Shown: positions 45,437 to 54,263, numbered from the stretch's first letter. The stretch is 64,000 bases of DNA from WRAI01 sp031549605 (GCA_031549605.1 JAVBPM010000002.1:1-64000); one strand, 5' to 3'. The notes: a model not told the origin generated them from the sequence alone. A program made the numbers and translations.

Positions 45437-45877
45437 CTAATCTTGTTGTGCCGAGAGCTTGACGATGACCTTGACTCCTTCGATGGCCAGAACGTCAATC
45501 CATTGACCCGCCTCAATGACGCTGTTGTCGTTGCTGCGCGCCGTCCATGTGCGGCCGGCGGCGTTGACAATGCCGTGGCCGTTGGCGTTGTCGATGGTCT
45601 CGACAACGCGGCAGCGCATACCAATGACCCGGTCGGCGTTGGTGCTGGTCTTGAGGGTGTTGACGTGCTTGCGGACAAAGGGTCGCAGCAGGTAGAGCAG
45701 CACAATCGAGACCAGCAAAAAGGCACCGATTTGAACCGGCAGCGAGTCTGTAATCAGCGACACGATGAGTGCCGCGAGTGACCCGGCCGAAAACCAAATG
45801 GCGACCAAACTGACGGTCGACAGTTCCAGCACGGTAAATGCCACCATGAGACCCAGCCATATTAAGGCCATTTCCAT
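45437..45877 (-). CDS. NfeD-family membrane protein
   Basis: 146 residues: two or three membrane helices (about 5-70) followed by an NfeD OB-fold domain (about 85-146, VIGMRCRVVETIDNANGHGI; WTARSNDNSVIEAGQWIDV). The short form lacks the ClpP-like protease domain. NfeD/SPFH pairs act together in membrane quality control or microdomains. It lies 49 bases downstream of carB and may be read from the same transcript. Confidence 0.94.
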   Translation of the reverse strand: MEMALIWLGLMVAFTVLELSTVSLVAIWFSAGSLAALIVSLITDSLPVQIGAFLLVSIVLLYLLRPFVRKHVNTLKTSTNADRVIGMRCRVVETIDNANGHGIVNAAGRTWTARSNDNSVIEAGQWIDVLAIEGVKVIVKLSAQQD

Positions 45878-45926
45878 ACTACCCCTCCTTCATGCATTTC
45901 TCAGTATACCACAACCGCGGCTAAAA

Positions 45927-48900
45927 TCAACTGTTATTCAACGTCGTGATGTCGACAATGCCCATGTCGATGGACTGCTTGAGGTTGATGGTCAGCGCGC
46001 CGGCGGTGTCGAGCGAGGTCATGCACAGCGCGCCCGTCTCGACGGCCAGCCGGCGAATGACTGCGCCGTCACTGATTTGACGGCGGCCGGGTGCCGGCGT
46101 GTTGATCAGCAAATCGATGCCGTCGCCCTGCGTCATGACGTGGCGAATGTTAAAGTGCGGGCCGTCGATGCGGCTGATCAGCTCGGTTTTGATGTCGCGC
46201 TGCGCCAGCGAGGCGTGTGTTCCCTCGGTGGCGTACAGCGTGTAGCCCAGCTCGGCCAGTCCGGCGGCGATGGGCACCAGCTTGGCCTTGTCGGCGTCGT
46301 TGACGGTCAACACGGCTTTTTTCGTGCGCGGTACGCGCATACCGGCGGCGGTGAAGCCCTTGCGCAGCGCCTCCTCAAAGCCCTCGGCCACGCCCAGCAC
46401 CTCGCCCGTCGATTTCATCTCCGGGCCGAGCGTGATGTCGGCCTGCGGCAGTTTTTCAAAGGAGAACACCGGCACCTTGACGGCGTAGAATTTGGCTTTC
46501 GGCGCTATGCCTGTGCCGCAGCCGATATCGGCCAGTTTTTCACCGTTCATCACGCGCACGGCCAGCGCCACCATGGCAATGCCGGTCACCTTGCTGATGT
46601 ACGGCACGGTGCGCGAGCTGCGCGGGTTGGCTTCGATGACGTAGATGTCGTCGCCGTCGACGATGTACTGCACGTTGATAATGCCGCTGACACGCAGCGC
46701 CAGCGCCAGCTTTTTGGTGTAGTCGTGGATGCGCTGCGTCTGCTCGTCGGAAATGTGCAGCGTCGGATAGACGGAAATTGAGTCGCCCGAGTGGACGCCG
46801 GCGCGCTCGAGATGCTCCATGACGCCGGGGATGAGAATGTCGGTACCGTCGCAGATGGCGTCTACCTCAACCTCGCGGCCTTTGACATACTTGTCCACCA
46901 GAATGGGATGCTCAGTGGCCAGCGAGCCGATGCGCTGCATAAACTCGACGATGTCGGCGTCGGAAAAGGCAATTTGCATGCCCTGCCCACCCAGCACGTA
47001 CGACGGGCGCACCAGCACGGGGTAGCCCAGCTTGCGGCCGGCGGCCAGCGCCTCGTCGGTGGTAAAGACAGTGGTTCCGGGCGGTCGGGGGATGTCGCAG
47101 GAGGATAGGATGCTGTCAAAGCGCTCGCGATCCTCGGCGGCGTCCACGGCGTCGGTGTCGGTGCCCATAATCGGCACACCCAGCGACGTCAGCGTCTTGG
47201 CCAGCTTGATGGCCGTCTGGCCGCCAAACTGCACAACGGCGTAGTCGGGCTGCTCTTGCGCTACAATGGCTTCGACATCCTCGGCGGTCAGCGGCTCGAA
47301 ATACAGCTTGTCGCTGACATCAAAGTCGGTGCTGACGGTCTCGGGGTTGCAGTTGACCATGATGACCTCAAAGCCGCGCTGACGCAGCGCCCACACGGCG
47401 TGGACGCAGCAGTAGTCAAATTCAATGCCCTGCCCGATGCGAATGGGGCCCGAGCTGATGATGAGCACTTTTTTCTTGCCGGTGGTCGGCACGGCCTCAT
47501 TAATAGCGCCATAGCAGCCGTAGTAGTAGGGGGTGTTGGCGTTGAATTCACCGGCGCAGGTGTCGACGGTCTTGTAGGCCATGGTGATGCCCCACTCGCG
47601 GCGCAGCGCGGCGATGTCGGCGGCCGACTTGCCGGTAAAGCGCGACACGGCGGCATCGGTGAAGCCCAGCCGCTTGCACTCGGTGAGCAAATCGGCGGTC
47701 AGCGGCTGCGATTGCAGCTGCTTTTCCATCTCGACCAAGTTCAAAATCTTGTCAAGGAACCACGGGTCAATGGTGGTGATGTCGGCGATTTGCTTGACGG
47801 TGTATCCGTTGCGGAAGGCGGCGGCGATGACAAAGATGCGGCGGTCGTCGACACGCTTGAGCGCCTCGCCGATGTCCTCGGGCGCAATGTCGTAATCAAG
47901 GTAGTCCTTGCCCTGCTCCAGCGAGCGGATGGCCTTGAGCAGCGCCGCCTCAAAACGCGGCGCAATGCCCATGGTCTCGCCGGTCGCTTTCATCTGGGTC
48001 GACAGCACGCGGTCGGCGGTGATGAACTTGTCAAAGGGCCAGCGCGGGAACTTGACAACGACGTAGTCGATGCAGGGCTCGTTGCAGGCCGTCGTGCAGC
48101 CGGTCACGGCGTTGGGGATTTCGTCAAGCGTGTAGCCCAGCGCAATTTTGGTCGTCACCTTGGCGATGGGGTAGCCGGTGGCCTTGGACGCCAGTGCGCT
48201 TGAGCGGCTGACGCGCGGGTTGACCTCGATAACAGCGTATTCCAAGCTGGTGGGATGCAGCGCAAACTGCACGTTGCAGCCACCCTGAATGTCCAGCGCG
48301 CAGATGATGTTAAATGCGGCGGCCCGAAGCATGGTAAACTCGCGCTCGGCCAGTGTCTGCGACGGCGCGACGACAATGGAGTCGCCGGTGTGTACGCCGA
48401 CGGGGTCAAGGTTTTCCATGTCGCAGACAGTGACGCAGTTGCCAACGCTGTCGCGGATGACCTCAAACTCAATCTCTTTCCAGCCGGCGATGCAGCGCTC
48501 GATAAGACACTGCCCGACACGCGACAGCCGCAAGCCGTTGCCGGCAATCGCGCGCAGCGCCGCTTCGTCGGCGGCAATGCCGCCGCCGGTGCCGCCCATG
48601 GTGTAGGCGGGTCGCACGACGATGGGGTAGCCGATGGTGTTGGCAAAATCGACCGCCGCCTCGACGCCTTCAACAACAACGCTGGCGGCGCACGGCTCGT
48701 CAATCTCGGCCATGGCGTCCTTGAACGCCAAACGGTCCTCGGCCTTGCGAATAGCGTCGGCGTTGACGCCAATCAGCTTGACGTTGTGGCTTTCGAGAAA
48801 GCCGGTCTCGGCCAGCTCCATGGCCAGGTTCAAGCCGCTCTGACCGCCCAGCGAGGGCAGCAGGCTGTCCGGCTTCTCTTTTTCAATGACCTTCATGACT

Positions 48901-49118
48901 GTCTCGACGGTCAGCGGCTCGATGTAGACGTGATCGGCGATTTCGGGGTCGGTCATAATGGTGGCGGGATTGGAGTTAATGAGGATGACCTCGCAGCCCT
49001 CCTCTTTTAGCGCGCGGCAGGCCTGTGTGCCGGCGTAGTCGAATTCGGCGGCCTGACCGATGATAATGGGACCCGACCCGATGACCAGCACGCGCTTGAT
49101 GTCGTTATGTTTAGGCAT
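45927..49118 (-). CDS. carB: Carbamoyl-phosphate synthase large subunit
   Basis: 1063 residues, full length. Two homologous ATP-grasp halves (about 1-400 and 550-935), an oligomerisation domain between them and a C-terminal MGS-like allosteric domain (about 936-1063). Motifs are VLVIGSGPIIIGQAAEFDYAG at the start, and in the second half VLIISSGPIRIGQGIEFDYC, VRPSYVLGG and DIYVIEANPRSSRTVPY. It makes carbamoyl phosphate for arginine and pyrimidines. The ATG at 49118 overlaps carA by 8 bases; the longer frame into carA is rejected. Its partner CarA has no working glutaminase site. Confidence 0.97.
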   Translation of the reverse strand: MPKHNDIKRVLVIGSGPIIIGQAAEFDYAGTQACRALKEEGCEVILINSNPATIMTDPEIADHVYIEPLTVETVMKVIEKEKPDSLLPSLGGQSGLNLAMELAETGFLESHNVKLIGVNADAIRKAEDRLAFKDAMAEIDEPCAASVVVEGVEAAVDFANTIGYPIVVRPAYTMGGTGGGIAADEAALRAIAGNGLRLSRVGQCLIERCIAGWKEIEFEVIRDSVGNCVTVCDMENLDPVGVHTGDSIVVAPSQTLAEREFTMLRAAAFNIICALDIQGGCNVQFALHPTSLEYAVIEVNPRVSRSSALASKATGYPIAKVTTKIALGYTLDEIPNAVTGCTTACNEPCIDYVVVKFPRWPFDKFITADRVLSTQMKATGETMGIAPRFEAALLKAIRSLEQGKDYLDYDIAPEDIGEALKRVDDRRIFVIAAAFRNGYTVKQIADITTIDPWFLDKILNLVEMEKQLQSQPLTADLLTECKRLGFTDAAVSRFTGKSAADIAALRREWGITMAYKTVDTCAGEFNANTPYYYGCYGAINEAVPTTGKKKVLIISSGPIRIGQGIEFDYCCVHAVWALRQRGFEVIMVNCNPETVSTDFDVSDKLYFEPLTAEDVEAIVAQEQPDYAVVQFGGQTAIKLAKTLTSLGVPIMGTDTDAVDAAEDRERFDSILSSCDIPRPPGTTVFTTDEALAAGRKLGYPVLVRPSYVLGGQGMQIAFSDADIVEFMQRIGSLATEHPILVDKYVKGREVEVDAICDGTDILIPGVMEHLERAGVHSGDSISVYPTLHISDEQTQRIHDYTKKLALALRVSGIINVQYIVDGDDIYVIEANPRSSRTVPYISKVTGIAMVALAVRVMNGEKLADIGCGTGIAPKAKFYAVKVPVFSFEKLPQADITLGPEMKSTGEVLGVAEGFEEALRKGFTAAGMRVPRTKKAVLTVNDADKAKLVPIAAGLAELGYTLYATEGTHASLAQRDIKTELISRIDGPHFNIRHVMTQGDGIDLLINTPAPGRRQISDGAVIRRLAVETGALCMTSLDTAGALTINLKQSIDMGIVDITTLNNS

Positions 49119-50172
49119 TGACGTTCCCTCCCAGCATGGCCACAAAGGCGTCGTAATCATTGGTTTTTTGCAGTGGCAGCGGTACAGACGACGGAAAATA
49201 CTGCGTGCCGCGCGCGTTGAGGGTGGGATAGTCGAGACCCTCGACGGTGCCGTCATTGAGGTTGCGCGATGTGACCATCGCGGTGGTGGGCAGGCTGCGC
49301 TCGTCAACCGAGAAGGCGTGATTTTGTACCGTGGCGCGGATGTGGCGCGTGGCGGCGTCCTGCACCGGCAGGCTGTTGCCGCGGTGGCCGTAGGGCAGAC
49401 GAGTCACCTGCGCGCCGGCTGCCAGCGCCAGCAGCTCGTGACCCAGCGAAATACCCCAGATGGGCAGCTTGCCCAGCAGCGCTTTGACCGTATCCAGCAC
49501 CGACTCGCACCGGCGCGGGTCACCCGGCCCGTTGGTCAGCACCAATCCCTCCGGCCGCTCGGCCAGAATGTCGGCGGCGGTGGCCGTGGCGGGCAGGCGC
49601 ACAACCTGACAGCCGGCGTTTACCAGCCCCTCGGCAATGGCGGCGCGCGTACCCAGATCGAGCAGCACGACGCGACGACCCTCGCCGGTCGTCATCGGCG
49701 CCCGGCAGGTCACGGCCTGCACAGCGTTAAAGGTTTCGTCGCCTTTCATGTGTTCCAGCGGCGGCGTGGCGTAGGCCTTGTCGCTCAACAGCGCGCGCAT
49801 CGGGCCGTTGTCGCGCAGCAGCTTGACCAGCACGCGCGTGTCGACGCCGGTCAGCACCGGCACGGCCTTCAGCCGCTCGGGCAGCGGCGCGTCGGCCTGA
49901 AAGTTGGAGGGCGTGCGCGCCAATTCCTGCACAACCAGCAGCGACAGGCGCACGCTGTTGTCGTCCCAGACGCTGTTGTCCACACCATAGTTGCCGATAA
50001 TCGGCGCGGTGAAGACGACACCCTGGCCGACAAACGAGGGGTCGGTCAGCACATCCTGATAGCCGATGCCGCAGTTGACGAAGACCAGCTCGCAAGCCAG
50101 CTCGCCGGTGTAGTGCAGCACCTCACCCTGAAAGGCCTGTCCGTTCTCCAGATACAATGTTGCTTTAGCCAT
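49111..50172 (-). CDS. carA: Carbamoyl-phosphate synthase small subunit, catalytically dead glutaminase
   Basis: 353 residues. The CPSase_sm_N domain (about 1-135) and class I GATase domain (about 165-350) are recognisable by FVNCGIGYQDVLTDPSF, LTNGPGDPRRCES, YGHRGNSLPV, NHAFSVDE and NLNDGTVEGLDYP. The nucleophile elbow reads WGISLGHELLALAAG: the Cys is Ser242 and the following Gln is Glu. The His-Pro-Glu motif reads TQYFPSS: Phe326 and Ser328 replace His and Glu. All three triad residues are gone while the fold is kept, as in animal CPS I. The ATG follows GAGGTGAAGT. It is between gdhA and carB. Confidence 0.95.
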   Translation of the reverse strand: MAKATLYLENGQAFQGEVLHYTGELACELVFVNCGIGYQDVLTDPSFVGQGVVFTAPIIGNYGVDNSVWDDNSVRLSLLVVQELARTPSNFQADAPLPERLKAVPVLTGVDTRVLVKLLRDNGPMRALLSDKAYATPPLEHMKGDETFNAVQAVTCRAPMTTGEGRRVVLLDLGTRAAIAEGLVNAGCQVVRLPATATAADILAERPEGLVLTNGPGDPRRCESVLDTVKALLGKLPIWGISLGHELLALAAGAQVTRLPYGHRGNSLPVQDAATRHIRATVQNHAFSVDERSLPTTAMVTSRNLNDGTVEGLDYPTLNARGTQYFPSSVPLPLQKTNDYDAFVAMLGGNVNA

Positions 50173-50187
50173 ACTTCACCTCATAGA

Positions 50188-50212
50188 CAGAGCGCACATG
50201 GCGTGCGCTCTG
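50188..50212 (-). other. Hairpin in the gdhA-carA spacer
   Basis: A 10-bp stem CAGAGCGCAC/GTGCGCTCTG (50188-50197, 50203-50212), 18 bases after the gdhA stop and just ahead of the carA ribosome site. There is no T-run, so it is more likely an mRNA-stability or processing structure than a full terminator. Confidence 0.6.
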
Positions 50213-50229
50213 AAATCTTGCAAATTCGA

Positions 50230-51576
50230 TTAAATCGCACCCTGTGCGATCATGGCCTCGGCCACTTTCATGAAACCGGCAATGTTGGCGCCGGCCACGA
50301 GGTTGCCCTCGCACTTAAATTGGACGCTGGCATCATAGGCGGCTTTGTAAATGCCCTTCATAATGCCTTTGAGTTTTTCGTCAACCTCTTCAAACGTCCA
50401 CGACAACCGCATGCTGTTTTGGCTCATTTCCAAACCCGACGTGGCCACGCCGCCGGCATTGGCGGCCTTGGCGGGACCAAAGGCGACGCCGTTGTTCAAA
50501 AAACAGGTAACGGCTTCGGGCGTGCTGGGCATGTTGGCGCCCTCGGCTGCGTATTTACAGCCATTGTTCACCAACATCTGCGCGTCATCGCCATTGAGCT
50601 CGTTCTGCGTGGCGCAGGGCAGCGCGATGTCGCAGGGAATGCTCCACACCGTTTGCGCGCCGGTTTTGGTAAAGGTGGCCTTGGTGTCGCGCTGGGCGTA
50701 GACGTCAATGCGCGCGCGTTCGACCTCTTTAATCTGACGCATCAGTGCCAAATCAATGCCCTGCGGCGCGTGGATAAAGCCCGACGAGTCGCTCATGGCG
50801 ACAACGGTAGCGCCCAGCTGCATGGCCTTTTCGGCGGCAAACACCGCCACATTGCCCGAGCCGCTGATGACGACCTTCTTGCCGGCGAAGCTGTCGTTGT
50901 TTTTGGCCAGCATCTGCTCGACGAAATAGCAGAGGCCGTAGCCGGTGGCCTGCGTGCGCACCAGCGAGCCGCCGTAGGTCAAACCCTTGCCGGTCAATAC
51001 GCCGGTAAACTCGTTGCGCAGACGCTTGTACTGGCCAAACATAAAGCCGATTTCGCGCGCGCCGACGCCAATGTCGCCGGCCGGCACGTCGGTGTCGGGC
51101 CCGATGTGCTTGGACAATTCGGTCATAAACGACTGGCAGAAGCGCATGATTTCGCCGTCCGACTTGCCCTTGGGGTCAAAGTCGCTGCCGCCCTTACCGC
51201 CGCCCATGGGCAGGCCGGTCAGCGCGTTTTTGAACAGCTGCTCGAAGCAGAGGTATTTAATAATAGAGGCGTTGACCGACGTGTGGAAACGGACGCCACC
51301 CTTATAGGGGCCAATGGCCGAGTTAAACTGCACGCGGAAGCCGCGGTTGACCTGCACGACGTTGTTGTCGTCAACCCAGCAGACGCGGAAACTAATCATA
51401 CGCTCGGGCTCGACAATGCGATCAAAGACGCCGGTGGCCGCCAGCTCCGGCTTTTGCGCCAGCACCGGCTCAAACGACTCGAGCACCTCCAGCACCGCCT
51501 GCAGAAATTCTTTCTCGTTGGCGTTGCGCTGGCAAACCGCTTGATAGACTGCGTTGAGTTTTTCGTTTTTCAGCAT
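50230..51576 (-). CDS. gdhA: NADP-type glutamate dehydrogenase
   Basis: 448 residues, the hexameric small GDH class. It aminates 2-oxoglutarate with ammonia. Motifs are GPYKGGVRFHTSVN, the catalytic-Lys loop LPMGGGKGGSDFDPKGKSD, the Rossmann glycine motif VVISGSGNVAVFAAEKA and the C-terminal NAGGVATSGLEMSQN. The ATG at 51576 follows an AGGAAG site by 7 bases; the upstream in-frame extension runs through the leader terminator and is rejected. Expression is probably governed by the leader ORF and attenuator at 51616-51737. Confidence 0.97.
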   Translation of the reverse strand: MLKNEKLNAVYQAVCQRNANEKEFLQAVLEVLESFEPVLAQKPELAATGVFDRIVEPERMISFRVCWVDDNNVVQVNRGFRVQFNSAIGPYKGGVRFHTSVNASIIKYLCFEQLFKNALTGLPMGGGKGGSDFDPKGKSDGEIMRFCQSFMTELSKHIGPDTDVPAGDIGVGAREIGFMFGQYKRLRNEFTGVLTGKGLTYGGSLVRTQATGYGLCYFVEQMLAKNNDSFAGKKVVISGSGNVAVFAAEKAMQLGATVVAMSDSSGFIHAPQGIDLALMRQIKEVERARIDVYAQRDTKATFTKTGAQTVWSIPCDIALPCATQNELNGDDAQMLVNNGCKYAAEGANMPSTPEAVTCFLNNGVAFGPAKAANAGGVATSGLEMSQNSMRLSWTFEEVDEKLKGIMKGIYKAAYDASVQFKCEGNLVAGANIAGFMKVAEAMIAQGAI

Positions 51577-51615
51577 GTACCGTACTTCCTTTCTACACCC
51601 CATCGACAGATGGGC

Positions 51616-51660
51616 AAAAAAAACGGTGACCCTTTTCAAAAAATGAAAAGTAATCACCCT
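51616..51660 (-). terminator. Intrinsic terminator in the gdhA leader (attenuator)
   Basis: The minus-strand stem GGTGA..CTTTTC/GAAAAG..TCACC (51645-51658 with 51625-51637) has a 7-base loop and is followed by G and eight Ts (51616-51623). It lies between the leader ORF and gdhA, and the leader stop codon is inside its 5' arm. Confidence 0.85.
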
Positions 51661-51737
51661 GTGCAAAGGCAGAAACTCAAAGAAGCGCTCCGCGCGGGGC
51701 AACAGTAAAACAATACCATAGCCGTTCGTGTGCGCAT
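51654..51737 (-). CDS. 27-residue cysteine-containing leader peptide upstream of gdhA
   Basis: ATG at 51737, TGA at 51656-51654, 27 codons. AGGAG and GAGAGG lie 6-14 bases upstream, a stronger site than gdhA has. Codons 12, 13, 23 and 25 are Cys (FYCCP... and FCLCTG at the end). The stop falls in the 5' arm of the terminator at 51616-51660. A ribosome that completes the peptide would cover this arm and block the terminator, while one stalled earlier would leave it free. This would be attenuation of the reverse sense to trpL. Not in standard gene predictions because of its size. Confidence 0.65.
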   Translation of the reverse strand: MRTRTAMVLFYCCPARSASLSFCLCTG

Positions 51738-51766
51738 TGCTATCCTCTCCTTTCGCCTTTCCTCTT

Positions 51767-51795
51767 ATTTTAATGGTACAAGTCGCATTTGTCAA
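51767..51795 (-). promoter_or_regulatory. Promoter of the gdhA-carAB transcript
   Basis: -35 TTGACA (51790-51795), 17-base spacer, -10 TAAAAT (51767-51772) on the minus strand. The predicted start near 51760 gives about 23 bases before the leader ATG. The 367-base gap 51577-51943 holds this promoter, the leader ORF, the attenuator and the divergent promoter at 51886-51914. Confidence 0.85.
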
Positions 51796-51885
51796 CGCCA
51801 AAGCGCACAATCTATAGTGACAGCCGCCACTTTTTTGTCGGCACTTTTAACAACATTGGTCGACATAATTTTTTGGGCTATCCTA

Positions 51886-51914
51886 TTGCCGACTAGCACA
51901 TACTGTGGTATGAT
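51886..51914 (+). promoter_or_regulatory. Promoter of the SLH/M14 peptidase gene
   Basis: -35 TTGCCG (51886-51891), 17-base spacer, -10 TATGAT (51909-51914), 29 bases before the ATG. Confidence 0.7.
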
Positions 51915-51943
51915 TTACTGTGTACTATTTGCGGGAGGTCACT

Positions 51944-54205
51944 ATGAATCGTCGCTTGTTATCTTTATTGTTAATGTTGCTCCTGTTGGCGCAACCTGTT
52001 GTCGCCACAGAAGATTTCACTACGCCTGCGCCGACCGATGAACCGGTTGTCGCCGTCGTGCCGGAGGAGAGTGCAACGCCTGTGCCTTCCGCTGAACCTT
52101 CTACCGAGCTGCCCGGCGAACCTTCCGCTGAGCCGTCCATAACACCGTCAATTGATCCCTCAGATGAACCCCCGACGTCACCGCCGACCGATACAACGCC
52201 TCCCAGTATTGAGCCGGCACCGACTCCGTCGCCCGAGACAATAGACACACCGCAGTTGGTATCGCCGCCGACGGTTGCTGCAACGCCAGCTGACGCGCCG
52301 ACGCTAACCTTGGACCAAGAGCAGGCTACGCTGCATTATCGCGATAAGCTGCAGCTGACCGCCACATGGAGCGACTCGGACGACGAGCCCGAGTTGGTGT
52401 GGCAGAGCGACAATACTAAGGTAGCGACGGTGGCCGACGGACTCGTCACAGCGAGCGGCATTGGTACAGCCAACATCACCGTCAGTTGTGGCGAACAAAG
52501 CGCAGTGTGCGTCGTAACGGTTGCGCCAAAAGCGGTACCGCCTTTTGAAGACGTCTTTACCCACAGCTGGTTTGTCAACTATGTGCTGTACGTTCACGAA
52601 AACGGCCTGATGGGTGGAACAGCGCCTACTCTTTTCTCTCCCGGTGACGGATTTTCTCGCGCCATGGCGGCCACTGTGCTCTACCGCATGGCTGGTAAGC
52701 CGGCGGTTAGCTATACCAAAATTGCCGACGACGTGCCCAAGGGTCAGTGGTATACCAACGCCTGCATCTGGGCGCGCAAGAATAATATTATCTACGGCAG
52801 CAGCAACAAGCTTTTTGGCATAAACGAAACCTTTACGCGTGAACAGATGGTGTCGGTGTTCTACCGTTACGCCGCCATGCAGGGCTACCGCATTGACGGG
52901 GTTTCTTCGCTGACGCAATTCGGTGACAGTGCAAAGGTGTCAGGCTATGCTGTTGCGCCCTTCCAATGGGCTGTCAAACAGGCGTTAATCGTCGGCAACG
53001 ATGTTGGGCATCTCAATCCGCGTTCCACCATGACGCGCGCCGAATGTGCCGCGCTGCTGATGCGCTTTAACAAATTCTTGACGCCGGCCAACAAAGACAC
53101 CTTCAGCCTCACACCCATGACCATTGCGCTGACCGGCACCGATAAGCTGACGCCGTCGACGCCATCAGGTACCATGACCGCCTCAATCAGCGGACTACGC
53201 ATCGCCGGACCGGTTACCGTCGTTTGGCTGCAAGGCAACAAGGTGCTGAGAAAGACGGAGAACGTGCTGTTGCTCAACGGCTATACCACCACCATTTCGT
53301 TCAGCACCACGTTCCACCAATACACACCGGCCAGTGAGCCAATTACGCTGCAAATCTATACGCCGTCCCAGCTACGCTCGGCGGTTAAAACCGTTTCCTA
53401 TCAGAATAACCCCGAGTCGTACTATATCAACAACAAAATCCTGCCCTACAACATCATTCTGCCCAACGTCACGCGCACGGTCTTTGGCACCAGCGGCAGC
53501 GGCCGCGAACTGTGCGCCTACAGTGTCGGCACCGGCGCTAAAAAAATGGTGCTGACCTTTGCCATTCATGCCTTTGAGGATCATTGGACCAAGGACGGTT
53601 ACGAACTGGTGCTTGTCGCTGAAATGCTGCTCAAGCGGTTGTCGGCCGACGTCGCGACACTCAACAGCCGTGGCTGGACGGTAATCGTCGTGCCCTACGG
53701 CAACCCCGACGGCTTTCTGGAGGGCTATACCAACAACGGGCCGGGCCGCACAACCACCAAGCGCTATAGCGGCGGCACGCTGGTAACTGGCGGTGTTGAC
53801 CTCAACCGCTGCTTTGAGACCGGCTTTAAACCGCTGTATAACGCCCGCAACTACACAGGTGACGAACCGCTGCTGTGCAAGGAGGCGCGCGCGCTCAAGA
53901 GCCTGCTGGTGACTCATTCGTCGGCGTCAACCAAGGTCTGCATTGACGTGCACGGCTGGTTCCAGCAAATCATCACCCCCGGCAACAGCACCACACCCTA
54001 TAAGAGCTTCCGCAAATTTTTCCCCAACAATTCTTACGCCGGCCTGGGCGGTTTGGGCTACCTGACCGGCTACGCCAAGGCAATCGGCTACAACGCCTGC
54101 CTCTTCGAGTTCCCGTCAAATGTCTATAGCCACAGCGACATGACCTCCAACAGCTACGACAGCCGTTTTGCCAGCGCTGTCATGGACATCATTGCGACGC
54201 TGTAG
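51944..54205 (+). CDS. S-layer-anchored zinc carboxypeptidase (M14) with BIG2 and SLH domains
   Basis: 753 residues. Signal peptide 1-22, then a Pro/Thr/Ser/Glu-rich linker (about 23-120), a BIG2 Ig-like domain (about 122-195), three SLH domains (about 197-385: FEDVFTHSWFVNYVLYVHEN; FSPGDGFSRAMAATVLYRMA) and a beta linker. A C-terminal M14 peptidase domain (about 500-753) follows with zinc ligands HAFE and CIDVHGW, the motif GVDLNRCF, and a Glu in NACLFEFPS as the likely catalytic base. It probably trims peptides or wall peptides at the surface. GGGAGG lies 5 bases before the ATG. SLH domains in the middle rather than at an end are unusual. Confidence 0.92.
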   Translation: MNRRLLSLLLMLLLLAQPVVATEDFTTPAPTDEPVVAVVPEESATPVPSAEPSTELPGEPSAEPSITPSIDPSDEPPTSPPTDTTPPSIEPAPTPSPETIDTPQLVSPPTVAATPADAPTLTLDQEQATLHYRDKLQLTATWSDSDDEPELVWQSDNTKVATVADGLVTASGIGTANITVSCGEQSAVCVVTVAPKAVPPFEDVFTHSWFVNYVLYVHENGLMGGTAPTLFSPGDGFSRAMAATVLYRMAGKPAVSYTKIADDVPKGQWYTNACIWARKNNIIYGSSNKLFGINETFTREQMVSVFYRYAAMQGYRIDGVSSLTQFGDSAKVSGYAVAPFQWAVKQALIVGNDVGHLNPRSTMTRAECAALLMRFNKFLTPANKDTFSLTPMTIALTGTDKLTPSTPSGTMTASISGLRIAGPVTVVWLQGNKVLRKTENVLLLNGYTTTISFSTTFHQYTPASEPITLQIYTPSQLRSAVKTVSYQNNPESYYINNKILPYNIILPNVTRTVFGTSGSGRELCAYSVGTGAKKMVLTFAIHAFEDHWTKDGYELVLVAEMLLKRLSADVATLNSRGWTVIVVPYGNPDGFLEGYTNNGPGRTTTKRYSGGTLVTGGVDLNRCFETGFKPLYNARNYTGDEPLLCKEARALKSLLVTHSSASTKVCIDVHGWFQQIITPGNSTTPYKSFRKFFPNNSYAGLGGLGYLTGYAKAIGYNACLFEFPSNVYSHSDMTSNSYDSRFASAVMDIIATL

Positions 54206-54219
54206 CACCCCGTCTACAA

Positions 54220-54255
54220 AAAAAACCGTCTGCCAATCAGGGCAGACGGTTTTTT
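54220..54255. terminator. Bidirectional intrinsic terminator
   Basis: A 15-base A-and-GC arm AAAAAACCGTCTGCC pairs with GGCAGACGGTTTTTT. It sits between the convergent SLH/M14 and iscU genes; single copy, no element inserted. Confidence 0.9.
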
Positions 54256-54263
54256 CAATGGAT

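Noticed and set aside
49119..49307. N-terminal extension of CarB
   Set aside because: It translates carA codons in another frame; the ATG at 49118 has GGGAGGG upstream and gives the canonical start.
49060..51708. 882-codon frame opposite carA and gdhA
   Set aside because: Antisense of two well-identified enzymes; no ribosome site or domain.
51577..51810. N-terminal extension of GdhA
   Set aside because: The in-frame extension runs through an intrinsic terminator and does not resemble GDH; the ATG at 51576 has a ribosome site.
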